NCBI RefSeq assembly: GCF_964020165.1
Contig: NZ_OZ026537.1
Coordinates: forward strand, 186,001 to 250,000
Origin: Buchnera aphidicola (Drepanosiphum platanoidis)
GTDB taxonomy: Bacteria > Pseudomonadota > Gammaproteobacteria > Enterobacterales > Enterobacteriaceae
Direction of reading: 5' to 3'
DNA: 64,000 bases
Positions 51,746 to 61,084 of the stretch are shown piece by piece. The notes below the pieces were generated by a model, which was not told the DNA's origin, made no database searches, and saw only the letters and a list, made by a program, of their open reading frames with translations. The position numbers were made by a program, and so were the translations under genes. The first letter of the stretch is position 1. Each line of letters starts with the position of its first letter.

Positions 51746-53528
51746 TTTTATATCCTTTGTTTATTAAAACTATTATAGAAATAAAATATTTAAACATGAA
51801 TAAACACATTTTTTAAAAAAAAATTAATTTATATAATATCATATGACTGTTTTAAACTAAATTTTTCTTTTAAAATTAAAATATAATATTTTAATCAAAA
51901 ATTTTAAATATAAAAAATTTTATTTAATTATAGATTAACATTTTAGAAATAACTCAAAATGTAAAATAATATATACAAAATATTTTGTTATTCATTTAAT
52001 GTTCAAATTATATTAAATCTTATTTCTAATAAAATACTTAATTATTTCTTTTAAAAATTCTTTACTTATAAAAAATTTTTTAATTAACAAAAAATCTGTA
52101 ATAAAATATTTTTTTTATTTATATTAAAAATAAAAAAACATTATAATTAATTATTATCAAATTTTTTATAAAAATATATTTAAAATAATAATTTTATATA
52201 TATTTTTAATAAAATTATTAAAATATTAATATAATTTTTATTTTTTTATATTAAAAAATATTTTTTTATTAAATTAAAAATTAGTTTTAAAATTTTAAAT
52301 TTTTCATCTTAAAATTTTATATAAAAATATTTTATTTATGTTAAAAATATATTTATATTTTATAAAAAAAATTTTATAATTATAAAATTTTTTAAATTAT
52401 CTTTGAATTTTAAAAATAAATTTTTTAATAATAAAAATTTTATTTTTTTTAAAAATTTTTTTATAATCTAATAATATTATTTATAATTTAAAAAAAAATT
52501 TATTAAAAAATTTTTTAATAATAAATTTAAAAATATAAAATTTTTATAAAAATAAAAAAAATTATTAATTATCTAAATAAAAACATTTGATACGTATTCT
52601 TAATTATTTTTACAAAAAAATAATTATTTAAAAAAATAATATTTAAATTTTTAAAATTTTTTTTAAATATTTTAATGTAGAGTATTTAATTTAAAATATA
52701 GTATAAAAATATAAAAATTTTTTTAAAAAATTATAATTATTTTTTATATATATTAAAAATATAATTACTCTTTAAAAATATTTTTTCTTATTAAATATTA
52801 AATATATAACAAATTTTAAAAAAAAATCATATAAAAACATATATTATATAAAAATAATTAAATATTAATTTTAATCAATATTTTTATTAAAAATAAAAAA
52901 AATAAAAAAAAAATAAAATTAAAAAAAAAATTTTTGTTTTATTTATTTTAATATATAAAAAAATAATAATTTTATATTCATAAAAAATATTTATTTATTA
53001 ATATATTATTTATTTTATTCTAAAAAGTTTTTAATAAAAATATTAATATTTAACTTAAATAATATTTTTTTAAATTAAAAAACATTAATTTATTTTAAAT
53101 TTTAAAAAAATAAATAACTATAAATTTTTAACAAAATTTTATTAATTTAAAAAATAAAAAAATTAATCAATATTAATTTTTTTATAAATTACATTATTTT
53201 AAAAACTTTTTTTAATATTAATATTTTTAAAAATCAATCTAATTATTTTTAAATAAAAATTTTATAATTTTAATAAATTTACACAAATAAAATTAATAAT
53301 AAATTTTTTATATTCATAATATATAAAAAAAATTAAATACTAAAAAAATTTTTTTAAATATTTTTTTAAATAAAAATTTTTTTACAAAATAAAAAAATTT
53401 TTTAATTATTTTATCAAAATTTATTTTTTAACTTTTTAATAATAAATTTTTTTAAAAAAAATTATAATTTTAATATGTAAGGTTAAAAAATTTTTATTTT
53501 TTAAAAATAAAAAAATTTTAAAACTTTA
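51746..53528. other. 1.8-kb gene-free stretch between miaA and rpsF
   Basis: 1783 bases with no ORF worth calling and almost no G or C. In E. coli the interval from miaA to rpsF holds hfq, hflX, hflK, hflC, purA and rnr, in the same orientation as here, so this is most simply the residue of lost genes. A short open stretch on the minus strand (52013-52114) has codon use like a gene. A possible minus-strand promoter for rpsF lies around 51960-52010 (TTGAAC with TATTTT 18 bp on). Nothing else is recognised. Confidence 0.6.
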
Positions 53529-54485
53529 TTATTTTATAAAAACATTAATTTTATTAATAAGTTTTTCTAAACATTGCTCTTTATTCTCACTATCAAAATA
53601 ATTTAAATTTTCCCAAGATTTTAACCAAGTAATTTGTCTTTTTGATAAACTTTTTGTTAAATTAAAAATTTTATTAAACATTTGATCATAAGTTATTTTT
53701 CCTAAAATATAAGACCACATTTCTTTATATCCTATAGATTTCATACTAGGAAAATTTGTTTCAACTTTTTTTTTAAAAAATAAAAATTCTACTTCTTTTT
53801 GAAATCCTAAATCAATCATTTTATTTAATCTTAAAAAAATTCTTTGATTTAACCAATTTCTATTTTTAGGAAATATTGCAAGTTGCAAAACATGATATGG
53901 AAAACAATATTTTTTTAATGATAATAAATAACTAATTTTTTTTTTAGAAATAAAAATTACTTCTAAAGCTCTTAACAATCTATATGTATCATTTGGATGA
54001 ATTAATTTTGAATAATTTAAATCTAATAATTTTAAAATTTCATATAAAAAATAATTCCCTTGTTTTTCTTTTATCAAAAACAATTCATTTCTAATGTTTA
54101 AATCTTTTTTAGGTAAAGAGGATAAACCATATAAAAGTACTTTATAATAAAACATTGTACCTCCAACTAAAAAAGGTATTTTATTTAAAGAAATTATTTG
54201 ATTTATTTCTTTTAATACATCGTGATAAAACATTTTAACTGAATAATATTCATTTAATTCTTTTATATTTACTAATCTATGAGGATGTTTTAAAAGTTGA
54301 TTTTTAGAAGGTTTTGCTATTCCAATATTCAAATCCTTATAAATTAAAGCAGAATCTACACTAATAATTTCAATTGGAAAATATTTATGTAATTCCATAG
54401 CTAAAAATGTTTTATTAGATGCTGTAGGACCCATTAAAAAAATTATTAAAGGAAATTGTTTTAAATTTTTTTTTGTATTTTTCAT
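53529..54485 (-). CDS. miaA: tRNA dimethylallyltransferase MiaA
   Basis: 318 aa (E. coli 316). Adds a dimethylallyl group to A37 of tRNAs that read UNN codons. ISVDSALIYKDLNIGIAKPSKNQLLKHPHRLVNI, VGGTMFYYKVLLYGLSSLP, the tRNA-recognition NDTYRLLRALEVIF and KSIGYKEMW are present. The P-loop reads GPTASNKT (residues 19-26), with Asn24 replacing the invariant glycine. The codon is AAT, two changes from GGN. Whether the protein is active is open. It follows pgi by 61 bp. Confidence 0.95.
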   Translation of the reverse strand: MKNTKKNLKQFPLIIFLMGPTASNKTFLAMELHKYFPIEIISVDSALIYKDLNIGIAKPSKNQLLKHPHRLVNIKELNEYYSVKMFYHDVLKEINQIISLNKIPFLVGGTMFYYKVLLYGLSSLPKKDLNIRNELFLIKEKQGNYFLYEILKLLDLNYSKLIHPNDTYRLLRALEVIFISKKKISYLLSLKKYCFPYHVLQLAIFPKNRNWLNQRIFLRLNKMIDLGFQKEVEFLFFKKKVETNFPSMKSIGYKEMWSYILGKITYDQMFNKIFNLTKSLSKRQITWLKSWENLNYFDSENKEQCLEKLINKINVFIK

Positions 54486-54546
54486 ATTTTTTAAAATAAA
54501 ATAAAAAAATAATAAAATATTTTTAAAAAATAATTTTTGTGAATAT

Positions 54547-56178
54547 TTATTTAAATTTTTTAAAAAAATTTATTAAGGAATTTGTAGAATTATCATAATT
54601 CTTACATTTATATTTATTTTTAAGAACTTTTAAAATTTCTACTGAAATTTTTTTTCCATATTCAACTCCCCATTGATCAAAACTAAAAATATTTAAAATC
54701 ACTCCTTGACAAAAAATTTTATGCTCATATAAAGCAATTAAGGAACCTAAATTATAAGGATTAATTTCAGTTATTAAAAAAGAATTATTAGGTTGATTTC
54801 CAAAACAATTTTTAAAAATTTTATTAGAATTTACCTCTTTTTTATTTTTAAAATTTTTTATATTATTATTTCCAAAAGATAAAGCTTTAGTTTGAGCAAA
54901 AAAATTTGATAATAATTTTAAATGATGATCAGAATTAAAAACAGAATTATAAGTTTTTATAGGAACAATAAAATCACAAGGAATAAGTTTTGTTCCTTGA
55001 TGTAAAAGCTGAAAAAAAGAATGCTGACAATTTGTTCCAGTAGAACCCCAAATAATAGAACCTGTTTGCCAATTAACTAAATTCATATTTCTATCTATAT
55101 TTTTTCCATTAGATTCCATTGAACTTTGTTGTAAATATTCATAAAAATGAGATAAATATTCATCATAAACTATAACAGCTTCTGTTTCTGATTTAAAAAA
55201 ATTGTTATACCAAATACTAATTAAAGCTAATAATACAGGTATATTCTTTTTAAAAGGTGTTTTAAGAAAATGTTTATCCATATCAGAAGCACCTTTTAAC
55301 AATAATAAAAAATTTTTAAATCCTATTGATAATACAATAGAAAGTCCAGCAGCTGACCATAATGAATATCTCCCTCCTACCCAATTCCAAAGTTTAAAAA
55401 AATTTTTTTTTTCAATTCCAAATTTTAAAACTTTTTTTTCATTTTCAGAAATTCCAATAAAATGATATTTCATATTTTTTTTTAAAATTGCATGTTTTAA
55501 AAAAATTTTTTTTATTATTTTAGCATTAGTAAGTGTTTCTTGTGTAGTAAAAGTTTTAGAACAAATAATAAATAAAGTTTGATCTATTTTAACTTTTTTT
55601 AATAATTCTTTGATATTTGTTCCATCAATGTTTGACAAAAAATGTAATTTTAATCTATTTTTAAAAGGAGTTAAAGCTTTACTTACCATTAATGGGCCTA
55701 AATGAGATCCTCCAATTCCTATATTAACAATATCAGTAATATATTTTCCTGTATATCCTAACCATTTTTTATTAATTATACTCTCAGAAAAAATTTTAAT
55801 TTTTTTTAACATTTTTTTTATAGAAAATTTAATTTTTAAATTTTTTAGAACATAAAAATTAGATTTTAAATTTCTTAAAGCTACATGTAACACTGCTCGG
55901 TTTTCTGTTTTATTTATCTTTTTTCCAAAATACATAGAGCGTATTGCATTTTTTAAATCCATTTCATTAGCTAAACTTAATAATTTTTTAATAGTATTTT
56001 GTGTAATTCTATTTTTTGAAAAATCTATTAAAATTTTTTTTTTAAAACATAAAGAAAAATTTTTAAAACGATTTATATCTTTTAAAAATAAATCTTTAAT
56101 ATGATATTTTTTTACTTTTTTATAATGTTTAAATAAATTTTTCCAAGAAACAGTATTTTTAGGATTAGTATTTTTCAT
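54547..56178 (-). CDS. pgi: Glucose-6-phosphate isomerase
   Basis: 543 aa (E. coli 549). Second step of glycolysis. Active-site elements: NIGIGGSHLGP, the Glu in LQQSSMESNGKNIDR, the His in STGTNCQHSFFQLLHQGT and the Lys in FDQWGVEYGKK. The two SIS subdomains are complete. It precedes miaA on the same strand and diverges from orn. Confidence 0.98.
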   Translation of the reverse strand: MKNTNPKNTVSWKNLFKHYKKVKKYHIKDLFLKDINRFKNFSLCFKKKILIDFSKNRITQNTIKKLLSLANEMDLKNAIRSMYFGKKINKTENRAVLHVALRNLKSNFYVLKNLKIKFSIKKMLKKIKIFSESIINKKWLGYTGKYITDIVNIGIGGSHLGPLMVSKALTPFKNRLKLHFLSNIDGTNIKELLKKVKIDQTLFIICSKTFTTQETLTNAKIIKKIFLKHAILKKNMKYHFIGISENEKKVLKFGIEKKNFFKLWNWVGGRYSLWSAAGLSIVLSIGFKNFLLLLKGASDMDKHFLKTPFKKNIPVLLALISIWYNNFFKSETEAVIVYDEYLSHFYEYLQQSSMESNGKNIDRNMNLVNWQTGSIIWGSTGTNCQHSFFQLLHQGTKLIPCDFIVPIKTYNSVFNSDHHLKLLSNFFAQTKALSFGNNNIKNFKNKKEVNSNKIFKNCFGNQPNNSFLITEINPYNLGSLIALYEHKIFCQGVILNIFSFDQWGVEYGKKISVEILKVLKNKYKCKNYDNSTNSLINFFKKFK

Positions 56179-56582
56179 AAATTGTATTTTTTTATTATAA
56201 AATAATGAATATTAATTGTTAGAAAGACAGATATAATAAAATATTAAAAAAAAATTTTTAATTATTTTTTAAAAAAATAATTAAAATAAAATTATATATA
56301 TAAAAAATATATTAACATATATAATAATTAAAATTTTTAATAATAAAAATTAATTATTTATAAAATTAATACCATTTTTATAAATAATTAATTTTATTAT
56401 ATTTAAATTTTTAAATATATAAATAATTTAAGTTTTTAAAAAAAAAATATTTAATTTCAAAAAATTAAAATTACACTGTAATTTTAGTATAAAAAATTTA
56501 TATTATTTATAATAATTTTAAGTTATTGTTTTACAATAATAATTTTTAATTTATTTAAAATAAAAAATCAAGATTATAAAAA
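56179..56582. other. Divergent intergenic region between pgi and orn
   Basis: 404 A/T-rich bases without ORFs. It must contain promoters for pgi (leftward) and orn (rightward), but no pair of boxes stood out above background. Confidence 0.4.
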
Positions 56583-57119
56583 ATGAATAAAAAAAATAAT
56601 TTAATATGGTTAGATTTAGAAATGACTGGTTTAAATATAAAAAAAAATCATATTTTATCTATTGGTATCATTATCACAAATAATAAATTAAAAATTTTAT
56701 CTCCTAGTTTAGAGATAGTTATCAAACAATCTAAAAAAAAATTAAAAAGAATGAATTTGTGGAATAAAACAATTCATAAAAAAAATGGATTAATAAAAAA
56801 ATCATTACAAAGTTTATATACTGAAAATTCAGCAGAAAAAAAAATATTAAAATTTCTAAAAAAATGGTCTATAAAAAATAATTCTCCTCTTTGCGGCAAC
56901 AGTATTCATCAAGATCGAAAATTTTTATTAAAATATATGCCAAAATTAGAAAAATATTTTCATTATAGATCTATTGATGTAAGTACTATCAAAGAATTAT
57001 ACTATCGTTGGAAAAAAAAAAAAATTAAAAAAAAAAATAGACATCAAACTATATCTGATATTAAAGAATCTATTAAAGAACTTTTATTTTATAAAAAAAA
57101 TTTTTTTAAAATAAAATAA
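56583..57119 (+). CDS. orn: Oligoribonuclease
   Basis: 178 aa (E. coli 181). DEDDh 3'-5' exonuclease that finishes RNA decay by cleaving 2-5-nt RNAs. Asp11 and Glu13 in WLDLEMTGL, the Asp in HQDRKFLLKYMPKLEKYFHYRSIDVSTIKEL and His/Asp in HQTISDIKESIKEL give a full active site. It lies 100 bp before tRNA-Gly; E. coli also has tRNA-Gly genes beside orn. Confidence 0.97.
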   Translation: MNKKNNLIWLDLEMTGLNIKKNHILSIGIIITNNKLKILSPSLEIVIKQSKKKLKRMNLWNKTIHKKNGLIKKSLQSLYTENSAEKKILKFLKKWSIKNNSPLCGNSIHQDRKFLLKYMPKLEKYFHYRSIDVSTIKELYYRWKKKKIKKKNRHQTISDIKESIKELLFYKKNFFKIK

Positions 57120-57158
57120 AAAAATAATAAAATATAAAAAATATTTATTAAAGAATAC

Positions 57159-57188
57159 TTGTAATATGATTTATATTGTTATTATAAT
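57159..57188 (+). promoter_or_regulatory. Candidate promoter of tRNA-Gly
   Basis: -35 TTGTAA (57159-57164), 18-bp spacer, -10 TATAAT (57183-57188), about 35 bp before the tRNA. Transcript leader would be about 28 nt. The spacing is one longer than ideal, and several other TATAAT-like boxes occur nearby. Confidence 0.45.
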
Positions 57189-57222
57189 ATTATAAATATA
57201 TATTTATAATATATTTTTTTTT

Positions 57223-57295
57223 GCGGGAATAGCTCAGCTGGTAGAGCATAACCTTGCCAAGGTTGGGGTCACGAGTTCAAATCTCGTTTCCCGCT
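57223..57295 (+). tRNA. tRNA-Gly (anticodon GCC)
   Basis: 73 nt, nearly identical to E. coli tRNA-Gly3: acceptor GCGGGAA/TTCCCGC, loop TTGCCAA, T-arm GAGTTCAAATCTC. The discriminator is T and CCA is not encoded. Confidence 0.98.
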
Positions 57296-57633
57296 AAAAA
57301 ATAAAAATTATAAATTTATAAAAATAATTTTTAAAAATATTAAAAAAATATTAAAAATTTTAATAAAAAAATTATTTAAATTATTTTTATTTTAAAGTTT
57401 TTAATTATTATATTAATTTGTAATTAATTTATATAAATAAAATTAAAATTTAATAAATAAAAAAATTAAAAAATAATAAATTAAATAAAATAAATAATAA
57501 ATAAAAAAAATTTATATATTCATTCTCATTAAATCATTAATATTTAAAATATTAAAATATAATAAAAAATTTATTAATAAAAATTTTTAATATTCTATAC
57601 AATATTTTTAAATAAGATATTGGAATTCTTTAA
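57296..57633. other. Region upstream of trpE
   Basis: 338 A/T-rich bases between tRNA-Gly and trpE. There is a single TGG trinucleotide (near 57621) and no run of Trp codons. No pair of competing hairpins was seen either, so a trp-type attenuator or leader peptide is not supported. No clear operator or promoter was recognised. Confidence 0.5.
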
Positions 57634-59223
57634 ATGAAAAAAAAATATAAAGTAAAAATAATTAAAAAAAAAATAATTTATGAAAAAAATCCACTTAAAA
57701 TTTTCAATCAAATTTGTCGTTTAAAAAAAAACACTTTATTATTAGAATCATCAAAAACAAAAAATAAAAAAAAAATAGAAAGTATAATTATTGTAGATAG
57801 TGCAATAAGAATAACATTAAAAAAATCTATAATATATATCAAATATTTTTCTAAAAATGGAAAAAATTTAATTAATAGGTTTGTAAAATGTTTATCTAAA
57901 AATATAAAATTTAAAAAAAAAAAAAATGTTTTTAAAATATTTTTTTTAAAAGAAAATAAATTTATATCATTAGATGAAGATAAAAGATTAAAAGAAACTT
58001 CTTTTTTAAAAATTTTTAAAATTATTATTAATAATTTTGATTATCCTAAAAAAAATCCGCAATCTATTTTTTTTGGAGGATTATTTTCTTACGATTTTAT
58101 AAAATATTATGAAAATTCTATAAAATTTAAAAAAAAACAAAAATGCCCAGATTTTTGTTTTTATGTAGCAGAAACTATGATATTTTTTAATCATAAAAAT
58201 AAAAAATGTATTATACAATCAACAATATTTAAAAAAAACAAAATTGAAAAAATAAGATTAAAAAAAAAAATTTTAAAAATAAAAAAATTAATGGTATTAA
58301 AAAATTTTCAAAAATATGAAAAAAAAAATGTAAAAAATATATCTATTACTAACAATTGTGATAAAAAAAAATTTTCTGAACTAGTGAAAAAATCTAAAAA
58401 ATATATAAAAAAAGGAAAAATTTTTCAAATAGTTTTATCAAGAAAATTTTTTATTTCTTGCTATAATCCATTATATGCATATTTTTTATTAAAAAAAAGT
58501 AATCCAAGTCCATATATGTTTTTTATGAATGATGAAAAATTTACTTTATTTGGTTCTTCACCTGAAATTTTTTTAAAATATAATTCTAAAAATAGAAAAA
58601 TAGAAATACATCCAATCGCTGGTACGAGAAAAAGAGGCACTTTTATAAATGGATCTATTAATATTGATTTAGATAATAAGATAGAATTAGAAATGAGAAC
58701 TAATAAAAAAGAATTATCTGAGCATATAATGTTAGTAGATTTAGCAAGAAATGATTTAGCTAAAATTTGTGTCCCTGGATCTAGATATGTTAAATATTTT
58801 AAAAAAGTACATAAATATTCTCATGTTATGCATTTAGTTTCTGTAGTAACTGGAAAATTAAAAAAAGATCTAGATGCTTTTCATGCATATTATGCATGTA
58901 TGAATATGGGGACTTTAACAGGAGCCCCTAAAATAAAAGCAATGCAAATAATTTCTAAATTAGAAAAAGAAGAAAGAGGGGTATATGGAGGATCAATAGG
59001 TTACTTTAATGGATCAGGAGCATTAAACACATGTATAATAATTAGATCTGCTTATATCAAAAAAAATATAGCAACTGTTCAATCTGGAGCTGGAATTGTA
59101 TTAGAATCTATACCCGAAGAAGAAACTAAAGAAACTTGGAATAAAGCTTGTGCTGTTCTTCAATCTATTTATTTATCTCAAAAAAATAAAAATATAATAA
59201 TAAAAAAATTTAAGGAAAAATAA
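57634..59223 (+). CDS. trpE: Anthranilate synthase component I
   Basis: 529 aa (E. coli 520). Converts chorismate and ammonia from TrpG into anthranilate. Tryptophan feedback pocket residues are kept: LLLES (Ser39, Ser40 in E. coli) and NPSPYMFF. Catalytic blocks FGSSPEIFLK, PIAGTRKRG, EHIMLVDLARNDL, LTGAPKIKAMQII and YGGSIGYF, then TVQSGAGIVLES, are intact. The N-terminal half is Lys-rich with insertions. trpG follows after 4 bp. In many aphid Buchnera this pair is plasmid-borne; here it lies between tRNA-Gly and rpmE. Confidence 0.97.
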   Translation: MKKKYKVKIIKKKIIYEKNPLKIFNQICRLKKNTLLLESSKTKNKKKIESIIIVDSAIRITLKKSIIYIKYFSKNGKNLINRFVKCLSKNIKFKKKKNVFKIFFLKENKFISLDEDKRLKETSFLKIFKIIINNFDYPKKNPQSIFFGGLFSYDFIKYYENSIKFKKKQKCPDFCFYVAETMIFFNHKNKKCIIQSTIFKKNKIEKIRLKKKILKIKKLMVLKNFQKYEKKNVKNISITNNCDKKKFSELVKKSKKYIKKGKIFQIVLSRKFFISCYNPLYAYFLLKKSNPSPYMFFMNDEKFTLFGSSPEIFLKYNSKNRKIEIHPIAGTRKRGTFINGSINIDLDNKIELEMRTNKKELSEHIMLVDLARNDLAKICVPGSRYVKYFKKVHKYSHVMHLVSVVTGKLKKDLDAFHAYYACMNMGTLTGAPKIKAMQIISKLEKEERGVYGGSIGYFNGSGALNTCIIIRSAYIKKNIATVQSGAGIVLESIPEEETKETWNKACAVLQSIYLSQKNKNIIIKKFKEK

Positions 59224-59227
59224 ATAA

Positions 59228-59812
59228 GTGCCTAAAATAATATTATTAGATAATTTTGATTCTTTTACATATAATCTAGTGGATATTTTTAGAATAAAAA
59301 ATTATAAAGTTTATATTTATAGAAACAATATAAAAAAAGAAAAAATAATAAAAAAAATTTTAAATTTAAAAAAACCAATTTTAATTTTATCTCCTGGTCC
59401 TGGAATACCTAAAAATTCTGGATGCATGATGTCTTTAATAAAATTATTAAAAGGAAAAATTCCTATTATAGGAATTTGTTTAGGTCATCAAGCAATTATT
59501 GAATCTTATGGAGGAAAAATAAACAAATGCACAAAAATTATTCATGGAAAATCTTCTTTTATAAATCATGATCAAAAAGATATGTTTTATAAATTACCAA
59601 ATCCTATAAGTGTAGGAAGATATCATTCTTTAGTATTTAAAAAAAAAGAAATACCTAATGAATTAAAAATAAATGCTTACAAAAAAAATCTTGTTATGGC
59701 TGTTAAAAATAATTATAATCGAATTTGTGGTTTTCAATTCCATCCAGAATCTATATTAACCCCTCATGGAGAAAAAATTTTAGAAAACACACTTCAATGG
59801 ACTTATTTATAA
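59228..59812 (+). CDS. trpG: Anthranilate synthase component II (glutamine amidotransferase)
   Basis: 194 aa, GTG start at 59228 with AAGGA about 11 nt before it. Class I amidotransferase: nucleophile Cys84 in GICLGHQAI, His and Glu in GFQFHPES, and oxyanion loop SPGPGIP. It supplies ammonia to TrpE. In E. coli this domain is fused to TrpD; here it stands alone, as in Buchnera trpEG. The first residues PKIILLDNFDSFTYNLVD match the family. Confidence 0.97.
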   Translation: MPKIILLDNFDSFTYNLVDIFRIKNYKVYIYRNNIKKEKIIKKILNLKKPILILSPGPGIPKNSGCMMSLIKLLKGKIPIIGICLGHQAIIESYGGKINKCTKIIHGKSSFINHDQKDMFYKLPNPISVGRYHSLVFKKKEIPNELKINAYKKNLVMAVKNNYNRICGFQFHPESILTPHGEKILENTLQWTYL

Positions 59813-59984
59813 AATATAAATATAAAAAAATTTTTAATAAAATATTTTTTATTTTAAAATATTAAAAAAATATTATAAAAAAATAAATTTTTATATATTT
59901 TAATTTATTTTAAATAAAAAAATATTTGTTTATTTTAATAAAAAAATTTAATAAAAAATAAATTATAAGATTTATCTTTTATAT

Positions 59985-60188
59985 TTAAATATTATGAAAA
60001 CGTTTTTTAAACAATTTAATTCTTCCTCCAGTATCTACTACCCTTTGTTTACCAGTATAAAAAGGATGACATTTTGAGCAAACATCTAAAGAAATATTTT
60101 TATTAACAGTACTATATACATGAATTATATTGCCACAAGAGCATTTTGCTGTAATTAAAAAAGATTTAGGATGAATATTTTTTTTCAT
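59985..60188 (-). CDS. rpmE: Ribosomal protein L31
   Basis: 67 aa (E. coli 70). The zinc-binding form: Cys in AKCSCG and DVCSKC, followed by [24 protein letters not shown]. It converges on trpG across 172 bp of A/T sequence and diverges from hslV. Confidence 0.97.
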   Translation of the reverse strand: MKKNIHPKSFLITAKCSCGNIIHVYSTVNKNISLDVCSKCHPFYTGKQRVVDTGGRIKLFKKRFHNI

Positions 60189-60540
60189 AAAAACCTTATA
60201 AAAATAAAATTATTAGTTTAATAAATAGTTAATTTAAAAAAAAAAAAAAAAATTTTAAATTAATTAACATTTTTTAGTGTAATTTAAATATTAAAAAAAT
60301 TTTTTAAAATTTTTTTAATATTTAAATTATTAATTTTTTTACTTTATCATAAAAATATAATTTATTCTAAAATATTAATAAAATATTAATAATAATAACA
60401 TTTTTTTTTAAAATCAATATATTTTTAAAGATAAATAATTTATAAAAATTTATTTAAATAAATTTTATAATTATTTATAAAAAATTGAAAATATAATAAA
60501 ATTAAATTATTTATCATTAACTTACAAGAAGTTCTTAAAA
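60189..60540. other. Divergent intergenic region between rpmE and hslV
   Basis: 352 bases, A/T-rich, with a 17-A run at 60236-60252. A TTGAAA at 60485-60490 might be part of a heat-shock or sigma-70 -35 box for hslVU, but no convincing -10 partner follows. No ORF was seen. Confidence 0.4.
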
Positions 60541-61071
60541 ATGACAACTATAATTAGTGTGAGAATAAAAAAAAAAGTAGTAATTGGTGGTGATGGTCAA
60601 GCAACATTAGGTTCTACAATTATGAAAAGTAATGTACAAAAAGTAAGAACATTATATCATAATAAAGTAATTGCTGGATTTGCTGGTAGTACAGCTGATG
60701 CATTCACTTTATTTGATCTATTTGAAAAAAAATTATCAGTTCATCAAGGACAATTAAAAAGATCAGCTATAGAACTTGCTAAAGATTGGAGATCAGATAG
60801 AATATTAAAAAAATTAGAAGCACTTTTAGCTGTAGTTGATAAAAAAGAATCTTTATTAATTACTGGTAATGGAGATGTTATAAAACCAGAAAATAATATT
60901 ATAGCTATTGGATCTGGAGGATGTTATGCTCAAGCCGCAGCAATTGCTTTGATTAAAAACACAAAATTACATGCAAAAAATATTGTAAAAAAATCTTTAG
61001 AAATTGCATCAAATATTTGTATTTATACAAATAATAATTTTACAATTAAAGAAATGAACTCTGAAAAATAA
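60541..61071 (+). CDS. hslV: ATP-dependent protease subunit HslV
   Basis: 176 aa, the same as E. coli. N-terminal nucleophile peptidase: Thr2 becomes the catalytic residue (MTTIISVR), [20 protein letters not shown] and [17 protein letters not shown] are family marks. Cys in the last motif replaces Pro. It is 13 bp upstream of hslU, with which it forms the HslVU protease. Confidence 0.98.
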   Translation: MTTIISVRIKKKVVIGGDGQATLGSTIMKSNVQKVRTLYHNKVIAGFAGSTADAFTLFDLFEKKLSVHQGQLKRSAIELAKDWRSDRILKKLEALLAVVDKKESLLITGNGDVIKPENNIIAIGSGGCYAQAAAIALIKNTKLHAKNIVKKSLEIASNICIYTNNNFTIKEMNSEK

Positions 61072-61084
61072 GGAAATAAATGTA

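Noticed and set aside
60485-60515. Heat-shock (sigma-32) promoter for hslVU
   Set aside because: TTGAAA is present, but no C-rich -10 element lies at the required distance.
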